Shown here: positions 55,001 to 64,000 of the stretch, piece after piece
Layout of the letters: each line of letters starts with the position of its first letter
How positions within the stretch are numbered: position 1 is the first letter of the stretch
Source of the DNA: Phytophthora colocasiae
Lineage: Eukaryota; Oomycota; Peronosporomycetes; Peronosporales; Peronosporaceae
DNA length: 64,000 nt
Assembly: GCA_018806915.1 (NCBI GenBank)
Contig: JAGKQI010000099.1
Coordinates: 62,001-126,000, forward strand
Direction of reading: 5' to 3'
Notes under the pieces: generated by a model
The model's database searches: none
Seen by the model: the letters and a program-made list of their open reading frames with translations, nothing else
What the model was told of the DNA's origin: nothing
Made by a program: the position numbers and the translations under genes

Positions 55001-55943
55001 CAGAACTGCGCGCCAAATGCAGAAGCTCTGGAAGGGTGTATCCTGCCGCGTCAGGGTCATCACCGTGATGAAACAGTCCCGAGTGCACTGGCAGCTCTGC
55101 ATCCGTCGCTTCCAACAGTTTACCGTCGAGATCAAAACGTTCCAGTGTCGCGTCTTCCGCCACAGGACGAGCAATCTTCTTGTGCTGAGCAGGCTTGCTA
55201 TCTTTCTTTTCAGTACTCTGCGTCCAGTCCAACTTTGCTCGTTCCTCGGCTGGCAACAATTTGGTTTGTTCCAACAGCTCCTCCTCGGTCTTCACTGCAG
55301 CTAAACTATTGATCATCTCCTCCTTCTGCAACTGCTCCTTCTCCTCCTCCTCATATTTCACCACTGATTTCCCCACCACAACCTTCGTCGCCTGTTTAGC
55401 AGGAGCTGGGGCTACATTTTTCTCCTTTTTGTTGCCACTTTTCCTCCTGTTCTTCAGTTTCTCAATAAGTTTCGGGTCTAACGTCTTCAGAAGCTCCTGT
55501 TGTGCCTCTAATATCTCTTGAGGACTCATTCCTTGCAACGTTGCCTTATTAGCAGCATCAATATCTTTACTCTCCTGGTCCAAATGCTTCTCCTGTTCCT
55601 TCTCCTGTAGTTTAGCAGCTGCGGCCTTCTCCTCACGGAGTCTACGCCCAAAAAGGCTTTGGCCATGGCCACGACGCTTAACTGCAGGGAATCCAGAAGG
55701 TTTGGCGTTGAATACAAAGCTCTGCTGCCCCACAGGCGCCACTTGACGTTCGACTACACCTTTGAGAACCTGCGGGCCTTCGTCTGGAGTCGATTCCGAG
55801 GCTTTAGAAGCCGAAACTTTGGGAGGAGCGCCACGACGTGATACTGTAGCTGCAGGTTTCTTCTTCTGACTCAGGAACTGCTCCTGTTCGCGCAGAAGCT
55901 GCGCCAGTTCAGCGTCCATGTCAACACCATTCGGTTCACTCAT
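52098..55943 (-). CDS. RPAP1: RNA polymerase II-associated protein 1
   Basis: Single exon, 1281 aa from ATG 55943. The RPAP1 N-terminal domain is recognised from LQGMSPQEILEAQQELLKTL then LDPKLIEKLKNRR, and the RPAP1 C-terminal domain from RFDLDGKLLEA and ELPVHSGLFHHGDDPDAAGYT. The rest is helical (armadillo-like). RPAP1 acts with chaperones in assembling and importing RNA polymerase II. Its stop lies only about 70 bp from the CRN-kinase remnant, leaving no room for a full CRN header there. Confidence 0.88.
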   Translation of the reverse strand: MSEPNGVDMDAELAQLLREQEQFLSQKKKPAATVSRRGAPPKVSASKASESTPDEGPQVLKGVVERQVAPVGQQSFVFNAKPSGFPAVKRRGHGQSLFGRRLREEKAAAAKLQEKEQEKHLDQESKDIDAANKATLQGMSPQEILEAQQELLKTLDPKLIEKLKNRRKSGNKKEKNVAPAPAKQATKVVVGKSVVKYEEEEKEQLQKEEMINSLAAVKTEEELLEQTKLLPAEERAKLDWTQSTEKKDSKPAQHKKIARPVAEDATLERFDLDGKLLEATDAELPVHSGLFHHGDDPDAAGYTLPELLHLARSSVASQRAMALNVVAKILHNRQLQERAGLAVTPRVLPRDMAMTLRIVLDDQNYTALSGGVSALHAFIVPVEDEDSSADSGCLWELKHGTVVLPPRVHLHRNGGIMQNNPESIVTKEVVYIDTAEADDGSSISDEDLAALDPVQALLNMDLGARLRYILETIQLPDQYATEKMLDILIAVSRHSPRAAHEISSNARLIRLLQKQYIENEQVLTFQEDNIRSLQLSLKALELVRALCQGQRSVAAALIASGLIQSTKGFLALKEVPSGDVDDQATVLFGRMQVESLRIWRFLLGYGLDFHCFSYLFPALSSYTQTATTASSERNSALFAALEAFCGLGSVHEAQHYFNQLGFFLDAAKDEIVRSISSLLNSPNVRDIKTVLLVSTALRFLAAASAHATKYNLDTASLVEVLKLVQSHEVTRTLLLSLNDTEAKRDLLLSIVHFHQQIVANNLLPNDMDEEEVAQTFSRQVKTPLLTAATCAVASSSTKFSSNLIQACELTILLGSLIAAGQSDVAHFHADFVQDVYHQALILVERLGAGGEYLTARLFANVLFHQSTLQSLGIFSEEADATRMSRVLTPIYQALVNATHEQEAHSAQVFTGISSVNKFSYHLRLPQEEQNYIPSNLPLPSFWMVSPLSRIEYRSAGEAEVDPTRAQSDEMKLIVSATCRFVFEFERLAPSLTSIPSIAELRPEDKLFHLIHVFFAGSDVLFDDHVDAALRQLLPTLVKPILRSSADSRLLYEGIVRNLKRIQRLESGEEAEPPVNSSVSFSSDEQQVLTFVEKLLAEFTSSSFGNSHFAQCVTLLLTRDFPLELRKFVWKELQESHLLHTLALFEVASSELFKRCIQGGIAPDAKLLESMQQAVCKQQVSSTRGVFVYTLAIHHLVVYLFEGDSSTLSFARQHVAQTLATEASTALWGHLLSYDTSSISSLTEERGTVRPERVTKLRTQATFSSDQLLAFDAVVSLLESSN

Positions 55944-56127
55944 TTGTCTTCGTGTCAAATTGTATGTCAAGTTGTAGATTCACCTACAAAAGGGATAGGG
56001 TTCGCGGTCGACTCTGATATTCTGCCCACGTTGGAAGTGATCGTCCTGCATTCTTTAGCCAATCAGCAGTCACTTTGAATTTATAACGTTTAATTTGGAA
56101 CAGTGTACCCATCTCCGTTAGAGAATA

Positions 56128-59100
56128 ATGACACGCAAAGTGAGAGCGTCACCGAAGCGACTTCGGAAGCCTCGCCACAACGCGAAGCGGAAGCAGCAAG
56201 CTACAACTAGAGATTTGTCGCCTGAGTTAACGTCTCTGCATGTTGCTAGTGCTGAAGGTCATTTAGAAGTCATCAAAGATTTGGTTGAACGTGGCGCTGA
56301 CATCAATGTAGCCAACAGGGACGGAGAAATCCCGATTATTGTTGCAGCGGAGAATGGCTACATTAAGGTGATTGATTTCTTACTGAAAAATGACGCTGTA
56401 ATTGATATAATTGATGGAAATGGGTGGAGTGCATTGCAACGAGCGTCGGATATGGGTCACAATGACGTTGTGAAGCTTCTTCTTCGTAATGGAGCAGGTG
56501 TGAACAATTCCGGACCAAATGGATACACTGCTCTAATTCTTGCAAGTGGAAAAGGTCACGTCGATGCGGTTAAAACTCTGCTAAAGGCAGGAGCAGTGGT
56601 AGATTCTGTGGATGCAAAAGGCGACAACGCACTGGTTGTTGCTAGCAGAAATGGATATGAAGCTGTTGCGAAGCTTCTGGTACGAAATGGAGCTTCCGTG
56701 GCCGTGATGAATAATGATGGATACACTGCGCTGATGGCTGCGGCAATGGAAAATCACAGCAAAGTTGTAGCTATTCTTTTGAAAAGAAAAGCAAGTGTTG
56801 ACAAGAAGCGGATTAATGGAGAAACAGCTCTACTACTTGCTAGTGAGAGAGGGAATTGTGATATTGTGGAACTTCTTCTCCAAAATGACGCATCGGTTAA
56901 TTTGACGGATGAAAAGGGCACGACGGCACTGATCAGAGCAGCGGGAAATGGTTACACAAATGTGGTGAAAGTACTGGTGGCATGGGGTGCTTTAACTGCA
57001 GCAACTGACCATTTAGGTATGACTGCACTCACTCGAGCTTCAGAAGAAGGTCATGTTGACACAGTGGAGGCGCTTTTGGTTAGAGGAGCGGGCGTAAATG
57101 CACGTGGTCGGAGAGGGGTTACAGGTCTCTTGCTTGCGTCTGAAGGTGGACACTTTCCAGTGGTTCAAATGCTTCTAAAACACGGCGCTGCTATTGACTC
57201 AGTAGATGACGTTGGTGATACTCCGTTAATTGCTGCAGCCAACAATGGAAACGACACTGTAGTACGAATATTGCTGGACAGTGGCGCGTCCATTGACTTG
57301 GCCAACCGAGACGGCTGGACGGCGCTTATGAGTGCTTCTGCGAAGAAATTTACCTACACTGCGAAGATTATTTCATCGCATTTTCAACATGGAGGAGATA
57401 TCGACAAACAGCGTCCAAATGGGGCGACTGCTCTGTTTATTGCGAGTGAAAATGGGCAACACAAAGTGGCGAGTCAACTTCTCAAGTACGGCGCATCCTT
57501 TGATATTGCAGATGAAGTGGGTAACACTCCTTTGATTGTGGCTGCATCAAACGGTCACGTGGAAACAGTCAAACTACTGGCCAAACGAGGAGCTCCCTTA
57601 GATGCGCTTAACAATTATGGTTGGAGCGCTCTCATGTATGCTGCGAATAGGAACTACGATGTCGTTATGGCTGCATTATTGGAAAATGGGGCTAATATTG
57701 ACAAGCAAGGACAAAATGGAAGTACTCCTTTGATCATTGCAAGCGCAAAGGGAGCTTTTGACGCTGTGAGGGTTCTTGTATTCCGGGGTGCTTGGATAGA
57801 TTGCGTTGATGAGGATGGATCTACGCCTCTTCTACTAGCAGCTGAAAATGGACACGAAGATGTGGTGGGTTTCCTGGTAGATAATGGAGCATCGATTGAT
57901 TTGATAAGTAAAGATGGCTGGAGTGCGCTGAAGAAAGCCTCTGAAAATGGCTACACTGCTATTGTAGCCATTTTGCTTGAAAAGGGAGCAGCTACTGAAG
58001 ATCAACAGCTAAGTCCATTCGATGATCTCACTGTAGCATGCGCAAACGGTAGACTTGACGTCGCGAAACTTCTGGTCGCTAGTGGAGCAGCAATTGACTC
58101 AGAAGATGAAGATGGTGAGACTCCATTATTGGTGGCAGCAGCTAAAGGACACGCTGATATTGTGGTGTTTCTTCTGGAGAGTGGCATGTCGATTGAATCA
58201 ACAAACAGTGAGGGCTGGACTGCGTTGATGAAAGCTGCGGAGCAAGGACATCTGACTGTTTTGCAAAAATTACTCGGTAACAAATACGTTAAAAGCGCAA
58301 TTAACCTGCAACTTCCGACTGGAGCGACGGCGCTGAATATTGCGTGTGAATATGGACATCTGGATGTGGTTGTTGCCCTTGTAAACCACGGAGCAGATAT
58401 TGAACTTCCTGACAGAGATGGCTACACTCCTCTTCTCACCGCCGCACAACTAGGGTTTGCCGATGTTGTGCAATTCCTTGTAAATAGAGGCGCTAACCTC
58501 GATGCTCGCCTTAGGAGTGGAGGCACTGCGTTGCTTACTGCTGTGTGGCGAAATCGACTGGCCGTAGTACGGATTCTCCTCGATAGTGGCGCTAATTATG
58601 ATTTGTGTGGGGATTTCCAAGGTTGGCCGCCATTGCGAGTGGCATATTTCAGCGGCTACAGTGAACTTGTCCAGCTCATCTACGAGAAAGTACCTGCTGC
58701 AACGAAGATATCATTGTTAGACCTCGTATTTGCTGCTACTTCCGCCCATGAACCTGCGCTTTTCTCAAAGGGAAGCTATGAAGTGGACCAGAAGCATCGC
58801 AATGGAGATACCGCGTTGAGAATTGCATGCAAACATGGAAAACTGAAGACAGTCGAAAGCCTTTTAACAAACCCAAACAATGATGTCAACATGACGGATG
58901 CTGACGGCTGGACTCCACTCATTACTGCTTCTGAAAATGGCTACAGTGATGTTGTCGAAGTGCTTCTTCAGAAAGGTGCGAATATCAACGCACAACTTCC
59001 GAATGGCTTCAGTGCTCTACATATGGCTTGTCAGCATGGGCATATTGATGTTCTACAACTATTGCTTGATTACAAGGCAGCGGTTGACTTGGTGGACGAG

Positions 59101-60122
59101 AAGGGGTGTAGCTCTCTGCTAATTGCTGCTCAGAACGACCATGCGGATCTTGTGAGAATTCTAGTTGATCGTGGTGCATCGATAGATTTGAAGGACGATG
59201 AGGGCTGGACGGCCCTTATGAATGCGGCAGTAAACGACAACGACAAGGTCATCTCTGTACTGCTACAAAGGGGGGCTTCAATGGATATTCAGCGTCTGAA
59301 TGGAGATACTGCGCTTCTGATAGCAAGTGAAAGTGGGAAATATGATACTGTCAAGCTACTTGTTGAACATGGAGCCTCGATCGATCTGAAAGCACAAGAT
59401 GGCAACACTCCGTTGATCAGTGCAGCTGAGACCGGTCATGCCTCCATTGTGAGGTTACTGGTGGAGAATGGTGCATCTATTGATGTTTTCAACCACGAAG
59501 GCTGGACGGGATTAATGAGTGCAGCAGTCGAAGGCCATACTGATGTAGTATCAGTTCTTCTGGAAAAGGGGGCCAATGTCGACTTGAAGCGACCAAATGG
59601 AGCTACAGCTCTGTTTATCGCTAGTGAAAATGGTTACATCGATGTTGTTCAGCTTCTCTTGGATAATGGCGCGTCCATTGACTTACCAGACGAAGAGGGG
59701 GATACTCCTCTAACCACTGCTGCTTCTAATGGACACACTGCAGTACTAGAGCTGTTAACAGAGAGAAATGTGGATAGTAACGTGGCGAACAGCAAAGGAT
59801 GGACTGCGCTACTGTACGCTGCCGCTGAAGGGTGTACAGACTCGGTGTCAATATTATTGAAGAATGGGGCAAACGTCGACCAGCAATTGCCAAGCGGGAG
59901 CACTGCCCTCCATCTTGCGAGTGCCCAAGGACACGTAGAGACTGCTGGACTACTTCTTCACAGTGGAGCACTGGTTGATTCACTCGACAGGAAATGGAGA
60001 AGTCCACTGGTACTTGCTGCAGCAGGTGGTCATCCTGATGTGGTGAGGCTGTTGTTGAAGTGGGGTGGATCCCTTGAGCTTTCAGATCTTAACCCTTGTA
60101 ACGCCGGCCCTTATTCTGTATA
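56128..60122 (+). CDS. Giant ankyrin-repeat protein, 3' end truncated by piggyBac-like element
   Basis: 1331 codons without introns. After a 30-residue basic start (MTRKVRASPKRLRKPRH), about 38 consecutive ankyrin repeats of about 33 residues follow (GxTALxxAxxxGHxxVVxxLLxxGA), with alternating repeat subtypes, which suggests internal duplication in blocks. The last 12-13 codons (from TTAA at 60089) belong to the inserted transposon, and the stop TAA lies inside its terminal palindrome. The original C-terminus is therefore lost or lies beyond the element. Ankyrin arrays mediate protein binding; no other domain seen. Confidence 0.85.
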
Positions 60123-60130
60123 ATACAGAA
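60111..60130. repeat. Terminal palindrome of the piggyBac-like element
   Basis: TTATTCTGTATAATACAGAA, with TTCTGTAT and ATACAGAA as perfect arms around one base. It provides the stop codon now used by the ankyrin gene. Likely a transposase binding repeat, by analogy with subterminal repeats of piggyBac. Confidence 0.75.
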
Positions 60131-60176
60131 GAGAGAGTTGTCTTGAGTAAACTATTGACAGAGGATTGCAACACTT

Positions 60177-60662
60177 TACTTCTCCGGTCCACCGTACTAT
60201 CGCCATTTCTAAAAAGTGGGCATAGCGGAAAAAGTTTTTAGAGTTAGCAAGCATGGCGCACACCATTAGAAAGCTGAAGGCGCAAGGTATGTGCTCCCGG
60301 ACTTCCTGCTGAAACGGAGCCTTCGTTTGAATGGTAGAATAACTTTTGTCTTGCGTCTGAGAGGAGCCGTAAGGTTAAATTTCGTAATTCGGTCAATTTT
60401 TAGCGATAATCAATCGCACTTTTACACGAGCGGTAGGAGCTAATTGACTCCGTCCTGGCAAACCGATATTGTCTGTAAACGCTTCAATGGGCTAAAAATT
60501 GATCGCGCGCCAGCGAGGTTTTATTGCAGCATGGCACCTAGCGGAATAAAATACGCCAAAAACAGCAAGACAAGTTATTTTTTACCAATCAAATACTGCT
60601 AACAATTTTGTGTGGCTCACCAAAAAACCTAATGGGCGATAGTACGGTGGACCGGAGAAGTA
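60177..60662. mobile_element. TA-flanked MITE, 484 bp, perfect 26-bp TIRs
   Basis: TA-CTTCTCCGGTCCACCG at the left is matched exactly inverted at 60635-60662, giving 26-bp TIRs (ending ACTATCGCC) with TA on each side. No coding capacity. Class suggests a Tc1/mariner-related MITE. Perfect TIR identity implies a recent insertion. Confidence 0.9.
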
Positions 60663-60927
60663 TCTGTTTCAAGCCCTTCCCAGGGCGACGTGACGAAAAC
60701 GTTGCGAAATCGAGGCACAGACGCGACGAATGTTACCATAAAAGTATCATTTTTCCCATCAGCTGTCAGTTTTGAGCGCTGCTATTGGCTGCTACGTATC
60801 AGACATACCTCCTGCAGTTGATTCCCCCGTCGATTGCGATCGTCGCTTCACGGGGGAGCTGCACGTGGCGCACTCACATTCACGAAAAGTTGGTAAGCAG
60901 CATGCATGGAATTAATTTGCTTTGGTG
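60663..60927. other. 3' non-coding part of the piggyBac-like element
   Basis: Between MITE and transposase stop. Contains a CCCCCGTCGATTGCGATCGTC region with short inverted words (CCCCCGT...ACGGGGG, about 60825-60857). No gene. Confidence 0.5.
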
Positions 60928-63900
60928 CTAATCGCTATCTCCTTGGTCCAAGTAGTCGACATCGTGCTCCTCCTCGTCATCGGCCCCGTCACTCTCGACG
61001 TCTTCGTGCTTACGCTTTCTGTAGCGGATGTTCTTTCTCAAATGCGCTGGAATAAGCGAGCCGCACCCCCACACTGTGTGCCAGATCTGGCTGCAAGTGA
61101 GAGTATTACCAGTGTCTTCTCGGCGCACCTTCGCGCAGAGCGGCACGTAGCCACCACGAAGCAGCTCACAAGACGGGCAGTAGAAACTGCTTTCAAAGCT
61201 TTTCGTGTTCGGTTCAGCCAGAGCAGAGCACACCTTGCAGGAGTGCTGCCGGCGTTTGCGTCTGTACTTGTTGGTGTTGTTACAGAGGCGGTGTTTTCCT
61301 GCGGGTATCGGAACGGAGACCAGCTCTTCAGCGTTCATGTTGGCCTCAAAGGTCGCCGCGCTCACCCCCATAAGCTCACGATGCAATCTCCGCATGTACT
61401 CGGCGTGCGTGGGTACTTGGTGTCCGCTCTGCTTCATCACAAGCTTGTGGATAATAAAGCCGTTCACAATGGCCATATCCACAAACCCCAGAAAAAGCTG
61501 GCGATAATACTTCTTGAAGGCGACACACTGTTGCAGCGAGTAGCTTTGCAGTCGTAGCTGGTCATGAGTGTCTACCCCACCCATCCCAGCGTGATAATCA
61601 GCAACTAGTTGGGGGCAAGGCACTTTCTCCAGAGCTCCGGTGGCTTTGTTCCGCCTAGTGACCGACGTTGAGATAGTTGAGCAGCCAATTGATATCATGT
61701 GCACTGGTGAAGAGTCCATCCACGCCAACGCTACAAGCTCGGGGTGATCAACATCTTGGGCAATCTTGTAGGTCCCGCGTGGCATGTACGCCGGGCGCTT
61801 CTTTTGCTTGAATTCAAGAGATTTCGGCCATCCGAGACGGTCGTTCCGGTGGGTGCCGACATAGTAGAAGCCCATATCCCGAAGACGGAGTGCCAAAGCA
61901 CAGGAAGAGTAGAAGTTGTCGGCGATAATAAGTCTTCTTCTTGGCTGCCCGTCGAAAGTCTTGGCCAAGTTTCGAATAACAGCCTTCTGCGCCACACCTT
62001 TAGCTTTCTTCTTGTCCTTCGTCTTACCCAAGTACACCTCTACTCTGTACAATACAGAATACGATAAGCAGTTAGCAACTTACTCTGTACGATACTGAGC
62101 ATAATAGAAAAGCAGGAAACAGCTTATTCTGTACAAGCCAGAATTGCCTATTCTGTGTGAATTTCAAAGCTCGCTCACCTTGAACAGTAACCCGTCTCAG
62201 CGCAACACGTCATATAGCATTTCGTGCCGTACTTGTGCGGCTTATCTTTGTTGTAGACTCGAATCGGATTGAACTGGCTGCGGTTAGGAATTGTGCCTTC
62301 ATCAAAGCTTACACGCGCACCCAAGCGATAACCGCGCCGAAACGTTTTCTCCAATGCTTGAAGAATTGGACGGACTTTCCACGCCTTGTCGTGTGAAGCC
62401 GCCGCACCTGTTGAGTTACTTGCAAAATGAAGGTACCTTGTGATGATACGGAAGCGTTCACGTTTCATGTAGCGACTGAATGTTCCTCGGGGAACAGCTC
62501 CATCCTCGCGAGTTGACCAATGCTTCTCTAACCCGTCCGTGTGACTGCAGAGTGTCCTCGCAGCCAGAAGGCCAATGACATGTAGAATCTCGTGCGGCTT
62601 GATAGGCTTCACACGTTCCAGCTTGAGCTTAATTTCAGTAAGGGGCTGAACCGTCTTCGATGGGTCCTTCGCTTGTGCTTCGAGCTGCTTCATGCGTATC
62701 TTCTCGGCTGCACCTGGAATGCACTCCTGGCGGTACGCGTCACTCTCGCTTGCAATGTGCACCCACAGCGCCTTTGGAAGGAAGTAAAAATACATTCCTA
62801 GCGGTGACTTCGCGAATGCAGCTGCCGATTTCGTGACACCATACGACCCACTGTAGAGATCAGTGGCGCCACTCAACTGTAATTCATCTGCATCCCATAC
62901 AATACAGAGTTAAATTATACCGCCAACACTATTCTGTATAAGACAGCTTTACCACTTCTGTGTTGGTCGAATATGCGCCACCGCAGACGTCTCATGGCAT
63001 CGTCGTCTTGTGCAAACGCGTCACTATCGTCTTCGAAATCGTCGTCAGACTCCACTTCGCTCTCGTACTCAACAGGAGCCACAGGCACACCCAACGCTTC
63101 GCCATTTTCATCAGCATCTTCGTCTTCATCATCTTCCTCACCGGCAGCACACAAATTTATATCGTCTGGGGCAACAGGGCCAAACAGGCGCTCCGACCGC
63201 AGTGCCTCCATGAAGTGGTCTGTGTCAAAGATGTCAATATCACCCTCACCACCTTCGTCACTCATCATCTCTTCGTCTTCATCTGGAACCTCAGTGATCT
63301 CGTTTGCCTGCGCAACATGTTCTGTACATTACCGATTAGCCAATTCTGTATCAACCGGAATACATTATTCTGTACCAAACGGAATAACAAATTCTGCGCC
63401 TTCTCACCTGACTGAGTTCTGATCCCCGCGGAAGCAGGCACAGCTTCCAGTGATGCCGATTCAGGGGGGGCTGGTACTAGCCGCCCTTGGTGCTGAGATG
63501 GTCTTATCGCGGCTTGCGACTGATCTACAGTGACTGGCTGTGTTGGGTTGACGACAGTAGATGAAGCAGCAACAGGTAGTTCGAGTTCTAGGAGTCCTGA
63601 GCGCATTGCAAACGCTACTAGCTCATTCTCTCCTAAACAGCACGTATACATTAGATCAGTGAGCTTCTAGACGGCACATAATAAAACGTACCAACGAAGT
63701 GGCTTTCGCCCCGTTTGGAAGCGTCAAGTCGTCCGGTTACTCCAGGTTTCACATACGTGAAGTCCACGCTCAGGTCCCTCGGCTTCCTCGCCTTCCACCC
63801 TGCCTTTGACAGCCTACGCCAGAGCGCCTTGAACATCTTCGCGTCGGGTACGTCCATCTTAGAGATGCTGTCTCGCAGGCGGGAAAATCTTGAATGGCTG

Positions 63901-63950
63901 AGGTCGAATTGGGGGGAGATTAGTTGCGAAACGTGAGCTCCAAATAGCAT
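60928..63950 (-). CDS. piggyBac-like transposase, 879 aa, five exons
   Basis: Exons 63692-63950, 63408-63632, 62953-63282, 62179-62887 and 60928-62044 are joined by GT-AG introns of 59, 125, 65 and 134 bp. Phases are consistent and the lengths sum to 2640 bases with no internal stop. An acidic N-terminus (EEDDEDEDADENGE) is followed by DELQLSGATDLY, the catalytic region SFDEGTIPNRS, YGTKCYMTCC, then IIADNFYSSCAL (another catalytic Asp), MGGVDTHDQLR, and a C-terminal zinc-binding Cys cluster (CKVCS, CPSCE). These match the DDE_Tnp_1_7/piggyBac fold that cuts and pastes at TTAA. An intact frame suggests recent activity. Confidence 0.85.
62041..62165. repeat. Palindrome cluster in transposase intron 4
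   Basis: Copies at 62041-62061 (TACTCTGTACAATACAGAAT), 62081-62101, 62124-62144 (TTATTCTGTACAAGCCAGAA) and a half copy near 62149. All are variants of the terminal TTCTGTA...TACAGAA palindrome. The splice acceptor (GTACAG, reverse strand) lies inside the first copy. Confidence 0.8.
62897..62946. repeat. Palindrome copies in transposase intron 3
   Basis: ATACAATACAGAGTTA at 62897-62912 and TATTCTGTATAAGACAG at 62930-62946, together filling most of the 65-bp intron. Confidence 0.75.
63319..63400. repeat. Palindrome cluster in transposase intron 2
   Basis: Variants TGTTCTGTACATTACCG (63319), AATTCTGTATCAACCGGAAT (about 63342), TTATTCTGTACCAAACGGAA (about 63365) and a half copy at 63390. They occupy most of the 125-bp intron. 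Confidence 0.75.
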
Positions 63951-64000
63951 TATTCAGACCTCTACCGAGCTTATATCGTATTTTCTATACTGCTAAGGAA

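Larger units (their letters stand above)
60089..64000 (-). mobile_element. piggyBac-like DNA transposon, right end outside window
   Basis: Left end: TTAA target site at 60089-60092 followed by CCCTTGTAACGCC, then a 17-bp palindrome at 60114-60130. The element carries a complete transposase on the reverse strand and runs past the window end, so the second TTAA and terminal repeat are not visible. Related palindromes recur through the element. A TA-flanked MITE sits in its 3' non-coding part. Insertion is within the ankyrin gene. Confidence 0.75.

Noticed and set aside
60922..61557. 211-codon forward frame
   Set aside because: Antisense shadow of the piggyBac transposase exon.
62960..63422. 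Forward Ser-rich frames
   Set aside because: Antisense of the acidic N-terminal exon of the transposase; they also run through an intron.
1..64000. CRISPR arrays, rRNA and tRNA genes
   Set aside because: No regularly spaced direct repeats with unique spacers, no rRNA-like conserved blocks and no complete cloverleaf were found.

Overview
The window looks like an oomycete chromosome, most likely Phytophthora or a close relative. The case rests on a Crinkler (CRN) effector with LFLAK and HVLVVVP motifs, GT-AG introns of 59-77 bp, tightly packed housekeeping genes, a flagellar gene, and a heavy load of Ty3/gypsy, Helitron-like, pogo-like and piggyBac-like elements. Species cannot be fixed from sequence alone.

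Layout. 1-5620 is the 3' part of a Ty3/gypsy chromovirus: integrase tail with chromodomain, then about 4.6 kb of GGATCC-rich DNA carrying a long antisense coiled-coil reading frame, then a candidate polypurine tract and 3' LTR. It sits inside a second, reverse-strand retroelement (5621-8844) whose gag-pol frame is intact except for three stop codons. 9036-9151 is a copied piece of a gene found at 27.6 kb. 11.7-15.7 kb holds a reverse-strand Helitron-type PIF1 helicase interrupted by a 991-bp TA-flanked element. 15.7-18.0 kb is non-coding, hairpin-rich, with a pogo-like relic.

18-29 kb is an accessory block: an intact CRN effector with P-loop NTPase, QxK-nuclease-like and HhH regions; a D-amino-acid oxidase broken by a 20-bp insertion; another pogo-like element; three tiny secreted-peptide genes with a shared upstream motif; two related multi-pass membrane genes with frame breaks; and a broken LD-carboxypeptidase.

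29-60 kb is a gene-dense, mostly intact core: PLAC8 protein, mitochondrial EF-G2, CFAP52, a RING-CH plus FHA protein, a mitochondrial-type inorganic pyrophosphatase, TPX2, an LRR/cysteine-rich receptor-like protein, a small coiled-coil protein, a PX protein, a 2OG-oxygenase, a CRN-type kinase remnant, RPAP1 and a giant ankyrin-repeat protein. The ankyrin gene is cut at its 3' end by a piggyBac-like element (60089 to beyond the window) whose transposase has a fully consistent five-exon model of 879 codons.

Most notable: the piggyBac element carries about 20-bp palindromes at its terminus and inside three of its four introns, one supplying a splice acceptor; the secreted-peptide cluster is absent from simple long-ORF views; and a Helitron reading frame is restored exactly by removing the TA-flanked insertion.
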